Positions 1 through 6,287 of a stretch of DNA of 57,093 bases are shown piece after piece. This DNA is from Salinicoccus sp. YB14-2. Lineage in GTDB: Bacteria > Bacillota > Bacilli > Staphylococcales > Salinicoccaceae. The stretch spans positions 1,286,000 through 1,343,092 of the forward strand of contig NZ_LFKO01000001.1 of assembly GCF_001265075.1 (NCBI RefSeq). The letters are read 5' to 3'. The translations under genes and the position numbers were made by a program. Numbering within the stretch: the first letter of the stretch is position 1; every line of letters begins with the position of its first letter. The notes below the pieces were generated by a model. The model had not been told where the DNA came from and searched no databases. It was given only the letters and a program-made list of their open reading frames with translations.

Positions 1-1
1 G

Positions 2-712
2 GAGCATATAGTTCCAATATCTAAAGAGGTAGCTTTACTTATTAAAGTTCGGGAAGATAAAGTTTCAGAGGAATTTCCAGATAGTGAATACCTCTTTCCA
101 AGAAAAGATGGATCGCCATTAAAACAAGAAACATTTAGAGGCGAGTTAAATAAATTAGCTTATGAGCATAATATAGTGGATAAATCAGGCGAGATTTATA
201 GATTCCATGCCCATGCCTTTCGCCATACAGTAGGAACAAGAATGATTAACAACGGGGTGCCCCAGCATATTGTGCAGAAATTTTTGGGACATGAAAGCCC
301 AGAAATGACAAGCAGATACGCTCATATCTTTGATGAAACTCTAAAAAATGAATTTACTAAATTTCAAGAAAAACTGGTTACCAATAATGGAGATGTGCTC
401 AATCTAGATGATGATAGTGAAGTCGATGATGTAGAGCTTCAATGGTTCAAGAAAAATATAAATGCACAAGTGCTTCCAAATGGTTATTGTAGATTGCCAG
501 TAATAGCAGGTGGTTGTCCACATGCGAATGCATGCTTAGATTGCACTCACTTCTGTACCAGTAAGCAATTCTTACCACAGCACGAAGAACAGTTAGAGCG
601 TACAGAAGAGTTATTAACCATAGCAAAGGATAATCAATGGCAAAGACAAATAGAGACTAATAGCCGTGTTAAAGAGCGTTTAGAACAAATCATTGGAAGT
701 TTGACGGGGTAA
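2..712 (+). CDS. tnpB: Transposase B of Tn554 type (tyrosine recombinase), 5' truncated by window edge
   Basis: The frame is open from the first bases, so this is the C-terminal part of a longer protein; TnpB of Tn554 is about 630 aa. The tyrosine-recombinase catalytic box is visible: [11 protein letters not shown] (H-x-x-R), then LGH about 25 residues on, then the nucleophile Tyr in TSRYAHI. After the catalytic domain comes a cysteine cluster ([16 protein letters not shown]), characteristic of Tn554 TnpB, and a charged helical tail. It cuts and rejoins DNA strands at the transposon ends together with TnpA. The gene ends 6 bp before tnpC, as expected for a tnpABC operon. An internal GTG at 176 is not a likely start. 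Confidence 0.9.
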   Translation, partial: EHIVPISKEVALLIKVREDKVSEEFPDSEYLFPRKDGSPLKQETFRGELNKLAYEHNIVDKSGEIYRFHAHAFRHTVGTRMINNGVPQHIVQKFLGHESPEMTSRYAHIFDETLKNEFTKFQEKLVTNNGDVLNLDDDSEVDDVELQWFKKNINAQVLPNGYCRLPVIAGGCPHANACLDCTHFCTSKQFLPQHEEQLERTEELLTIAKDNQWQRQIETNSRVKERLEQIIGSLTG

Positions 713-718
713 TTATCA

Positions 719-1096
719 ATGGATAAACAAGTTAGAAATACAACAGAAATTGTACGTTTGGCGAAGCAGAAATCACAAAAGACAAGGGAAAAAGTAGATA
801 AAGCGATTTCTAAATTTTCGATTGAAGGTAAAGCTATTAATTTTAATTCAATAGCAAAGGAAGCTAATGTTTCTAAATCATGGCTTTATAAGGAACACGA
901 TATTAGGCAAAGAATCGAATCCCTTCGTGAGCGTCAAATAACATCAAATGTAGTCTCAAAACCCAAGAAAAGTTCTCGTTCGGAGGAAATCCTTATTAAA
1001 ACCTTAAAAAGAAGAGTTATGGAATTAGAAAAAGAAAATAAAAAATTACAGAACCAAATTCAAAAATTATATGGAGATCTGTATAATAAAGAGTAG
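719..1096 (+). CDS. tnpC: Transposition regulatory protein TnpC of Tn554 type
   Basis: This is a 125-aa basic protein, exactly the usual TnpC length. The N-terminal half is a helix-turn-helix-like segment ([18 protein letters not shown]), followed by an arginine-rich linker and a C-terminal coiled coil ([17 protein letters not shown]). In Tn554, TnpC influences orientation and efficiency of transposition but is not the recombinase. It starts with ATG 6 bp after tnpB, so the two are co-transcribed. It is the last of the three transposition genes; everything from here to the radC fragment is cargo. Confidence 0.88.
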   Translation: MDKQVRNTTEIVRLAKQKSQKTREKVDKAISKFSIEGKAINFNSIAKEANVSKSWLYKEHDIRQRIESLRERQITSNVVSKPKKSSRSEEILIKTLKRRVMELEKENKKLQNQIQKLYGDLYNKE

Positions 1097-1288
1097 TTTT
1101 AATTATTAATCTGTAGATAGATTGTGAAAGGATACACTTAAACTAACGGGCAGGTTAGTGGAATAATGTAAATACCATTATAGAGGTAATTAGATGAGAT
1201 ATACTCACATATCCATGTTCTGGCTATAAACCAGTCATAAGATGGGTGGAGATGATCATGTTAGGTTATATAAGTTCGCCATTGCTAT

Positions 1289-1335
1289 AAAAAAGAATTC
1301 ATTTGATATTAAATAATCAAAATGGATTCTTTTTT
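1289..1335 (+). terminator. Hairpin terminator after the tnpABC genes
   Basis: A run of A, then GAATTC and ATTTGAT, pairs with ATCAAAAT and GGATTC ahead of a run of six T. The stem closes with A/T runs on both sides, so it could stop transcription from either direction. It separates the transposition genes from the cargo. The stretch 1097-1288 before it has no open frame I can support. Confidence 0.55.
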
Positions 1336-1453
1336 ATTGGTTCATTTATATCTATTCTAAAGCATGAAATAGTTTTACTTCAATTTTATGATTAGTTGTT
1401 TATTAACATTCTAATCTTAAAATCAATTACCTGTGTTCAACTTGAAAATTTAT

Positions 1454-1513
1454 GGTAAAGTATTTATTACTAAAGGTAAAAAATACTTTACTTTTTGTAC
1501 TAAATACTTTACC
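1454..1513 (+). promoter_or_regulatory. Three copies of AAATACTTTAC upstream of the cargo XRE gene
   Basis: GGTAAAGTATTTA at 1454-1466 is a perfect 13-nt inverted repeat of TAAATACTTTACC at 1501-1513, and a further AAATACTTTAC lies at 1481-1491. A weak -35/-10 pair (TTGAAA at 1442, TATTAC at 1465, 17-nt spacer) overlaps the first copy. The position directly before an XRE-type regulator suggests autoregulatory operators; the assignment is inference. Confidence 0.45.
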
Positions 1514-1538
1514 GTCATAGTATAAGAGGTGATTGAAG

Positions 1539-1769
1539 GTGACATTAAATAACAATAGAAAAATTCAAAATAGAATTGTTGTATTAAGAGCTGAAAGAGG
1601 CTTATCACAACGAGAAGTCGCTGATAAATTAGGTGTCAGTAGGCAGACCATTATATCCCTAGAAAAAAATAGATACAATCCATCCTTGAAGTTAGCATTC
1701 GATATTGCACTTCTATTTGGTGTAGATTTACATGATGTTTTTCAGTATGAAATAGAGGAGGAGAAATAA
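1539..1769 (+). CDS. XRE-family transcriptional regulator (transposon cargo)
   Basis: A small Cro/CI-type regulator made almost wholly of one helix-turn-helix domain (LSQREVADKLGVSRQTIISLEKN), with the short acidic tail common in YgzD-like regulators. I place the start at the GTG at 1539: the AGAGGTG ribosome site ends about 8 nt upstream, whereas the TTG at 1533 sits on top of it. This gives 76 aa. The gene lies 2 bp before a membrane-protein gene in the same direction. Such XRE/membrane-protein pairs are common in Bacillota; the repeats upstream suggest autoregulation. Target genes are probably this cargo operon. Confidence 0.85.
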   Translation: MTLNNNRKIQNRIVVLRAERGLSQREVADKLGVSRQTIISLEKNRYNPSLKLAFDIALLFGVDLHDVFQYEIEEEK

Positions 1770-1771
1770 AT

Positions 1772-2074
1772 ATGGATATTTTTCTAGCCATTTTACGTGT
1801 TGTATATGTATTAATATTCTTTGTTGCAGTGTTTATTTCTTTAAAATTCGAAATGGGAGAAGAGAATAAAGATGAACGTGGACAAAGTATTTCAAATAAA
1901 TCTTATGGTCTTGTTTTTCCGTTAATACCTCTTGGATGGATTTTAATTGAATTATATGATCAGTTCATTAGTCATCTGGACTATGAAACATATAAATTAG
2001 CCATTTGGTTTTTAATTACAGGTTTAATGATTCTTCATGCTAGTATCCTAACAGTATTAAAAAGAAGATATTAA
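1772..2074 (+). CDS. Small three-helix membrane protein (transposon cargo)
   Basis: This 100-aa protein has three hydrophobic segments: about residues 3-24, 46-62 and 76-95. A charged cytoplasmic-type loop between the first two (EMGEENKDERGQSISNKSY) resembles the KDERG loop of DUF3796/DUF2178-like small membrane proteins that often sit beside XRE regulators. It starts at ATG with a strong GAGGAGGAG site inside the end of the regulator gene, so the two are co-translated. Function unknown; the pairing suggests that regulator and membrane protein act together, which is inference. Confidence 0.7.
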   Translation: MDIFLAILRVVYVLIFFVAVFISLKFEMGEENKDERGQSISNKSYGLVFPLIPLGWILIELYDQFISHLDYETYKLAIWFLITGLMILHASILTVLKRRY

Positions 2075-2103
2075 CACAGATAAATGTGGAAAGGAAGTTT
2101 TAG

Positions 2104-3408
2104 ATGAATATATTTTCATGGATTGGGTTGACAGGAATCATTATATTTACCCTTATCCCCTTATTATCAAAAGAAAATAGGACAAAACAAGAGGTACGAA
2201 AAGCAATTATAACAATCGTTATTGTGATAGGTATTATCGTTGCGGTAATGATTTTTAACGTTAATTTTTTGAATGCAATTTTATTTGGTGTCATTGCAAT
2301 GATTTTATTCGATAAAAAAACATATACAAAGAAACGATTAATTATTTATGGAGCGATTATTCTAGTTATTGGAATTGCAGGCTATTCCGTATTTAGAGAT
2401 AATCCTGATTATGTGCTTAACCATTTGAAGAATCATCCAGAGACATCCTCCCTCTATGTTGCGGAAAATGGTGAGGAATTAATTACCTATCAATCAGATG
2501 TTGTACGCCCTTTAGCTAGCACAGTAAAAATACTAATAGCTGTCGAATATGCGATGCAGGTGGAGGAAGGAATACTCAATAAGGAAAGTTACGTACCACT
2601 AGATAAGCTGAAGAAATTCTATTATAACGGTACAGATGGGAATGCACATGAAACCTGGCTTAAGACAATGGAAGACGAAGGGAAAATCGTTAATAATGAA
2701 ATAACCTTGCATGATGTTGCAAAAGGAATGATTACTTATAGCTCCAATGCTAATACCGATTATCTTATTCATGTACTTGGTATTGATTCGATCAATGAGC
2801 AAGCTCAATCTCTTGGACTTACAAGCCATGAGGAGATTTATCCACTTGTTGGTGGGCTTCTAATTCCAGATTATCTAAAAAATAATAAAAAAGATGAAAA
2901 TAAATTAATAGAAGAGCTTGAAAAGATGCCGATGGAAATGTATCGAGAAACAGCTGAAGAATTAAGCCAACAAATGAAAGATGGAACTTTCAATATTGAA
3001 GACCATACTTTTGATATGCCGCTTGATTTACAAAGAGTATGGTCGGATCGCCTAATTGGGGCATCAGCGAATGATTACGGAAGATTATTAGCAATAATAT
3101 CAAATAACGAACTTCAAATAGTAGCTGCCCAAACAGTTAGAGATTTACTTGAATGGCCGATGGAAGTAAATGAAGCAAATAACGAACGTTTCACCCATCT
3201 TGGTGCAAAAGGTGGATCGACAGCATTCATCCTAAATGATGCAATGTATGCAGAAGATTATAATGGCAATAAAATAGAAATAGTTCTTCTCACAAATGAT
3301 TTGAACATTTGGCAACAGATTCTACTCAGTCATAATTTAAATTCCTTCGAGTCAAAATTACTTGGTGATGAAGCCTATCGCCAAAAAGTTCAAAAAGAAC
3401 TTTCCTAA
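2104..3408 (+). CDS. Membrane-anchored serine hydrolase with class A beta-lactamase fold (transposon cargo)
   Basis: The N-terminal ~95 residues hold about four hydrophobic helices, and the rest is an extracellular serine hydrolase of the penicillin-binding/class A beta-lactamase type. The three active-site motifs are visible: SxxK as S139-T-V-K142, SxN as S213-S-N215 and the KTG-like triad K369-G-G-S372. Classical class A beta-lactamases are shorter (about 260-300 aa after the signal) and secreted, so a polytopic membrane anchor is unusual. The ribosome site (AAGGAAG) is good and the ATG clear. It is the main cargo gene of the element. Whether it hydrolyses beta-lactams, trims peptidoglycan or senses cell-wall ligands cannot be told from the sequence. 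Confidence 0.75.
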   Translation: MNIFSWIGLTGIIIFTLIPLLSKENRTKQEVRKAIITIVIVIGIIVAVMIFNVNFLNAILFGVIAMILFDKKTYTKKRLIIYGAIILVIGIAGYSVFRDNPDYVLNHLKNHPETSSLYVAENGEELITYQSDVVRPLASTVKILIAVEYAMQVEEGILNKESYVPLDKLKKFYYNGTDGNAHETWLKTMEDEGKIVNNEITLHDVAKGMITYSSNANTDYLIHVLGIDSINEQAQSLGLTSHEEIYPLVGGLLIPDYLKNNKKDENKLIEELEKMPMEMYRETAEELSQQMKDGTFNIEDHTFDMPLDLQRVWSDRLIGASANDYGRLLAIISNNELQIVAAQTVRDLLEWPMEVNEANNERFTHLGAKGGSTAFILNDAMYAEDYNGNKIEIVLLTNDLNIWQQILLSHNLNSFESKLLGDEAYRQKVQKELS

Positions 3409-3432
3409 TCGTAATTTTTACTGATGTGTTTT

Positions 3433-3486
3433 AACGTAAAGTTGCTTTCCCACATTGAATTTGATGATTTCAAGGGAATTTACGTT
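3433..3486. other. Nested inverted repeat between cargo genes
   Basis: AACGTAAA (3433-3440) pairs with TTTACGTT (3479-3486), and inside it TTCCC (3447-3451) pairs with GGGAA (3474-3478). No T-run follows, so it is more likely a folded leader or mRNA-processing hairpin ahead of the 53-aa gene than a terminator. Confidence 0.35.
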
Positions 3487-3523
3487 GGTTTAGGATATAA
3501 AATGAAAAGGAGTTATTTTAGTA

Positions 3524-3685
3524 ATGAATACAAGTAAAAGTATTGTATTTATCATGATAATGATAGTTATTGGATTGTTGATATTTGATAATGTAGGTGT
3601 TTCGGTGGCTTTTGGAATAGGAACGGGCAGTATATTTGGTATAGTGTTTTCAGGCAAAGAATCAAAGAAAGAAGATTGTGGCTAA
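3524..3685 (+). CDS. 53-aa small membrane protein (transposon cargo)
   Basis: ATG at 3524 with AAAGGAG about 11 nt upstream opens a 53-codon frame ending in TAA. The product has one long hydrophobic segment (about residues 7-20), a short polar break (FDNVGVS), a second glycine-rich hydrophobic stretch and a charged tail (GKESKKEDCG). It probably inserts in the membrane as a hairpin. Codon use and the ribosome site support a real gene, but no family is recognised with certainty. Confidence 0.6.
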   Translation: MNTSKSIVFIMIMIVIGLLIFDNVGVSVAFGIGTGSIFGIVFSGKESKKEDCG

Positions 3686-3744
3686 AACCGATAAATATTT
3701 TCACTAACGGGTGCTTTAGTTAAATAACAATGAATAAAAATCAG

Positions 3745-3790
3745 CCTGTATCTTATGTTACTATTAAGTAATTTAAGATACAGGTTTTAC
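3745..3790 (+). terminator. Intrinsic terminator ending the transposon cargo
   Basis: CCTGTATCTTA (3745-3755) pairs perfectly with TAAGATACAGG (3774-3784). An inner TTACT/AGTAA stem extends the helix, and a T-rich tract follows. It closes the cargo transcript just before the transposon end. Confidence 0.8.
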
Positions 3791-3808
3791 TATTTTTGAA
3801 ATAATTAC

Positions 3809-3842
3809 CTTTCACTTCAAATACATGTATTCAAAGTGAAAG
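3809..3842. repeat. 34-bp near-perfect palindrome near the right transposon end
   Basis: CTTTCACTT, CA, AATACATGTATT, CA, AAGTGAAAG: the two 9-nt arms and the 12-nt core are self-complementary and only the two internal CA dinucleotides break the symmetry. It lies about 40 bp inside the inferred radC junction. Tn554-type elements are not known for terminal inverted repeats, so a recombinase-binding or regulatory role is possible but unproven. Confidence 0.5.
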
Positions 3843-3882
3843 TATTGATTTAAATGATTCTTTTGTAATTTACTCTTGATAA

Positions 3883-4026
3883 GACCCGAAACCATCGATG
3901 GAAGATATTAATGTTACAAGACGATTAGTCGAGGTTGGAAAGTTACTAGGTATCGAAGTGCTTGATCACTTAGTAGTAAATAGTGATAATAGTTTTACTA
4001 GCCTGAAAGAAAGGGGGTATATTTAA
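3883..4026 (+). pseudogene. radC: 3' fragment of radC, interrupted by the transposon
   Basis: The 47 codons from GAC at 3883 to TAA at 4024 encode the C-terminus of a RadC/JAB-domain protein: [19 protein letters not shown], then [10 protein letters not shown] and the terminal SLKERGY. In intact RadC this begins right after the metal-binding HNHPSG motif, which is missing here, as is everything before it; stop codons lie directly upstream in frame. Tn554-family elements insert in radC at this part of the gene. Downstream is not the usual chromosomal mreCD neighbourhood, so this may be a radC homologue carried on a mobile island. The 5' part should lie beyond the left edge of the window. Confidence 0.85.
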
Positions 4027-4050
4027 AAGGGAGAAACCACTCCCTTTTTT
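4027..4050 (+). terminator. Terminator of the radC fragment
   Basis: AAGGGAG pairs with CTCCCTT across a 6-nt loop, followed by T6, directly after the radC stop codon. It is the natural terminator of the interrupted gene. Confidence 0.8.
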
Positions 4051-4237
4051 CTTCAAGGTATATTACAGGGGGAAAAAGGAAAATACATAATAAACTCCGA
4101 TTAATGTTTAGTACAGAATAAAAATTAAGAGTAATGCAAATTGAATGTTAGAAGGTTGCAAAAAAAGTAAAGGCTTGCCAGCCCCTCAAAATACCCCATC
4201 GTTATTGGTGTCGAATCAAAAATAGGAGAGTGAAAGG

Positions 4238-4276
4238 ATGCTAGCAATGCCTGAAATTAATCATTTAAAAAATTAG
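4238..4276 (+). pseudogene. Possible remnant of an IS21-type transposase start
   Basis: A good ribosome site (AGGAGAGTGAAAGG) precedes an ATG that opens only 12 codons (MLAMPEINHLKN) before a stop. This resembles the first residues of IS21-family IstA proteins as I remember them, and the frame continues briefly past the stop. Nothing else of an insertion sequence is visible, so this is at best a scar. Confidence 0.25.
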
Positions 4277-4313
4277 GGAATGGATAACCGTTATCTATCA
4301 ATGAAGTTTCACT

Positions 4314-5075
4314 TTATGCTTTCTTTTTCTCTAATAAAGTCACAATCAAAAGGTAAATTCCAATACCTCCGAACATGATGACTGATTCTAAAATGAGTTG
4401 AGTTTCATATGGTAATGATGTCTGACTTAGTAAGTAACCTGGTAATGATATGAATGCAACAACAACAATTAGAATCCACGTTTTGGCCCAAAGGGACATA
4501 CCTATAATGAAAAGTACTGTAATTATCCCAATAATCACGCTCGCTGTATTACCAAAATTAATAATAGGAGTATCGACTGTTCTATTTAAGAAAATCAAAC
4601 CAAAGAATAAAGCTCCTGGTAACATCACTATAGGAAGTAATATTCCTATTTGTTTCCAGTTAGATTGCTTCATGGTGGAAATATATTTAAAACCCTTTAG
4701 TACTGAGAAAAAGAATATGGCAGTAATGACAAGATTTCCAATAATCTCTAAGATGGAATAGGAGAGCTCTCCTTCTAATACATCTCTAATAATTGTAATA
4801 GAAAATGATCCAATAATGATTAGAAAAATGTATTTAAACCAAGTTCGATAGTCAATTGCCATTTCATTGGAAATCGTTTCCATATACTCTTTTGGTGACT
4901 TTCCGATAATTTTTTCAATCGGCTTTCCTCTTTTTTCCGCTTCATGTAAATGATTTTCTAGTTCCTGGATAATTTCTTCTATTTCATCTGAATTTTTTCT
5001 ACTAGAAAATAGGTAGACCCGTAAATTTTCTATAAAAGTTTTACTTTGTTCGGAAAGTTTTATTTCATTTTTCAA
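4314..5075 (-). CDS. DUF1129/DUF1700-like membrane protein paired with PadR regulator
   Basis: The N-terminal ~90 residues are cytoplasmic and charged, with the helical motif seen in PadR-partner proteins (FIENLRVYL, then EEIIQELENHLHEAEKRGK). Six or so hydrophobic helices follow from about residue 85 to the C-terminus. The start is taken as TTG at 5075: AAAGGAG lies 9 nt before it, while the ATG at 5084 directly abuts that site. This overlaps the padR stop by 11 nt, giving tight translational coupling. PadR-controlled membrane proteins of this kind act in envelope stress or export; the precise function is unknown. Confidence 0.75.
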   Translation of the reverse strand: MKNEIKLSEQSKTFIENLRVYLFSSRKNSDEIEEIIQELENHLHEAEKRGKPIEKIIGKSPKEYMETISNEMAIDYRTWFKYIFLIIIGSFSITIIRDVLEGELSYSILEIIGNLVITAIFFFSVLKGFKYISTMKQSNWKQIGILLPIVMLPGALFFGLIFLNRTVDTPIINFGNTASVIIGIITVLFIIGMSLWAKTWILIVVVAFISLPGYLLSQTSLPYETQLILESVIMFGGIGIYLLIVTLLEKKKA

Positions 5076-5427
5076 TCGTTTCATCTCCTTTTCTAAGATT
5101 TGTACCTGATTCATGGTATACAACATTATTCACGTTAGTTTGTAGATCACCCCAACGTTTAATGAACATTTCTAATTCCTTCTCTCCTTTTGCTGTTAGA
5201 GAATAATATTTCCTTCTTGGTCCTGCTGTAGATTTTTTCAATGTGGAAGTTACCAATTCTTCCTTTTGCATACGCAATAATAATGGATAAATTGTTCCTT
5301 CACTAAAGGAATGAAATCCATAACTTTCAAGCTTATCAGCTAATTCATACCCATATACTTCTTTGTTCTTAATAATTGCAAGTAAACAGCCATCAAGTAT
5401 TCCTTTAAGCATCTGTGTTGTTGACAC
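5065..5427 (-). CDS. PadR-family transcriptional regulator
   Basis: A 120-aa PadR protein: the winged helix is clear (VYGYELADKLESYGF, then SEGTIYPLLLRMQKEELV and the wing GPRRKYYSLTAKGEKEL), followed by a short C-terminal dimerisation helix. I start it at the GTG at 5427, which has AGAGGTG 8 nt upstream; an ATG 30 nt earlier lies within the operator-like repeats and lacks a ribosome site. PadR proteins repress their own operon and release DNA when they bind a ligand. The three near-palindromes upstream are the likely binding sites. Confidence 0.9.
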   Translation of the reverse strand: MSTTQMLKGILDGCLLAIIKNKEVYGYELADKLESYGFHSFSEGTIYPLLLRMQKEELVTSTLKKSTAGPRRKYYSLTAKGEKELEMFIKRWGDLQTNVNNVVYHESGTNLRKGDETIEK

Positions 5428-5449
5428 GTTTCTATCACCTCTTTCATTA

Positions 5450-5538
5450 CCTTGCAATGCAAGGGTTATGGTTAAAAAAGAAATACCTTGTATTGCAATA
5501 TATGTTTAGCGTAACATGCTTAATCTTGTAATGCAAGG
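5450..5538 (-). promoter_or_regulatory. Three operator-like repeats upstream of padR
   Basis: CCTTGCAATGCAAGG (5450-5464) is a perfect 7-1-7 palindrome. CCTTGTATTGCAATA (5486-5500) and TCTTGTAATGCAAGG (5524-5538) are close copies. Centres are 36 and 38 bp apart, so the sites are spaced by about 3.5 helical turns. The position immediately before padR suggests autoregulation. Confidence 0.6.
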
Positions 5539-6144
5539 TATTGTTTAAAAGATTTTACTGCAATTGTTAATTGTATGTAACTGTTCCCCATTTTCAGTGA
5601 CGAAACAGTGACGACTTCATGGTTATATAAGTCGTTTATGTTCAATTGGTTATCTAAAAACATTGATTTTACTGTTTTTTAGTCGCAAATGTTGCTTATA
5701 TTTTTTAGATATACCCATGGTAAGATAAACATCATGTAATGTAACAAGAATAGTATTACAAAGAATAAATTAAATTGTATTCAACTAACATCTGTCATGT
5801 TGGTTCAAATTGGTTCAAGTAATGTCATTTTCTATCTTTATTCATACTCTTTTATCCATATAACAATTTCTAAAACGTTGATATAAATGGATTAAGATGT
5901 ATTCAGTACACTTAGAATTTACTTGTATATTTCTCAAAACGTTAATATATGTTTATATATGGAAAAGCACTTCCCGAAGATGGGGGAGTGCTTTTTTTAA
6001 TAGTATGGTTAATAACAGAGGAGTATTCATTTAAGGTGACACATTTGGATAAGTGATTGTGAAAATAATATAACTGATATAGAAGTAAAGCCGTTGATGA
6101 TTTAAAATAAAATTATATCCTCTATGTACATCACTGTATTTTGA
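5539..6144. other. Intergenic AT-rich stretch, no gene seen
   Basis: No open frame with a ribosome site is supportable here. It holds a perfect ACGACTT/AAGTCGT stem (5611-5635) and a terminator-like hairpin (5963-5998). The base composition matches the AT-rich DNA before it and not the citST genes after it, so the junction of acquired and core DNA probably lies close to 6.2 kb. Confidence 0.4.
5963..5998 (+). terminator. Terminator-like hairpin, copy 1 of a repeated family
   Basis: AAAAGCACTTCCC pairs with GGGGGAGTGCTTTT around a short GAAGAT loop and ends in T7. No gene ends just before it on the plus strand. Nearly the same sequence, including the TATATATGGAAAAG lead-in, occurs at 10310, and relatives occur at 11143 and 17470. 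Confidence 0.65.
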
Positions 6145-6252
6145 TTTTTAAAAGATAATATAGAACATTATCCTAAAGTATTTTATTCAGAAGGAATAGA
6201 ATTAAGTCAGGGTTATCGAGAAGGCGTACCATTTTTAAATAAAAGTTATTAG
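6145..6252 (+). pseudogene. Short C-terminal remnant of an unidentified gene
   Basis: Between an in-frame stop at 6142 and TAG at 6250 lie 35 codons without a usable start. The peptide (for example FYSEGIELSQGYREGVPF) looks like structured protein rather than random translation. I do not recognise the family. It probably marks gene decay at the edge of the acquired region. Confidence 0.3.
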
Positions 6253-6287
6253 AAGGATAATTTGAATGCTAAAGGAAGTTGAAACTT

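Larger units (their letters stand above)
1..3882 (+). mobile_element. Tn554-family transposon, right part (left end outside window)
   Basis: The end of TnpB and a complete TnpC, followed by cargo genes and then the 3' end of radC, is the arrangement of Tn554-family transposons, which insert site-specifically into radC using tyrosine recombinases. The left part (tnpA, most of tnpB, left junction, 5' half of radC) lies before the window. Cargo here is an XRE regulator, a 100-aa membrane protein, a serine hydrolase and a 53-aa membrane protein; no resistance gene of the known Tn554 set (spc, ermA) is present. The right boundary is placed where the RadC reading frame becomes recognisable (3883); the exact junction base is inferred. 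The region is visibly AT-richer than the chromosome after 6.3 kb. Confidence 0.75.

Noticed and set aside
4100-4313. Possible insertion-sequence scar between radC and the PadR pair
   Set aside because: Only a 12-residue IS21-like start is seen, with no terminal repeats or transposase body; kept as a low-confidence remnant only.
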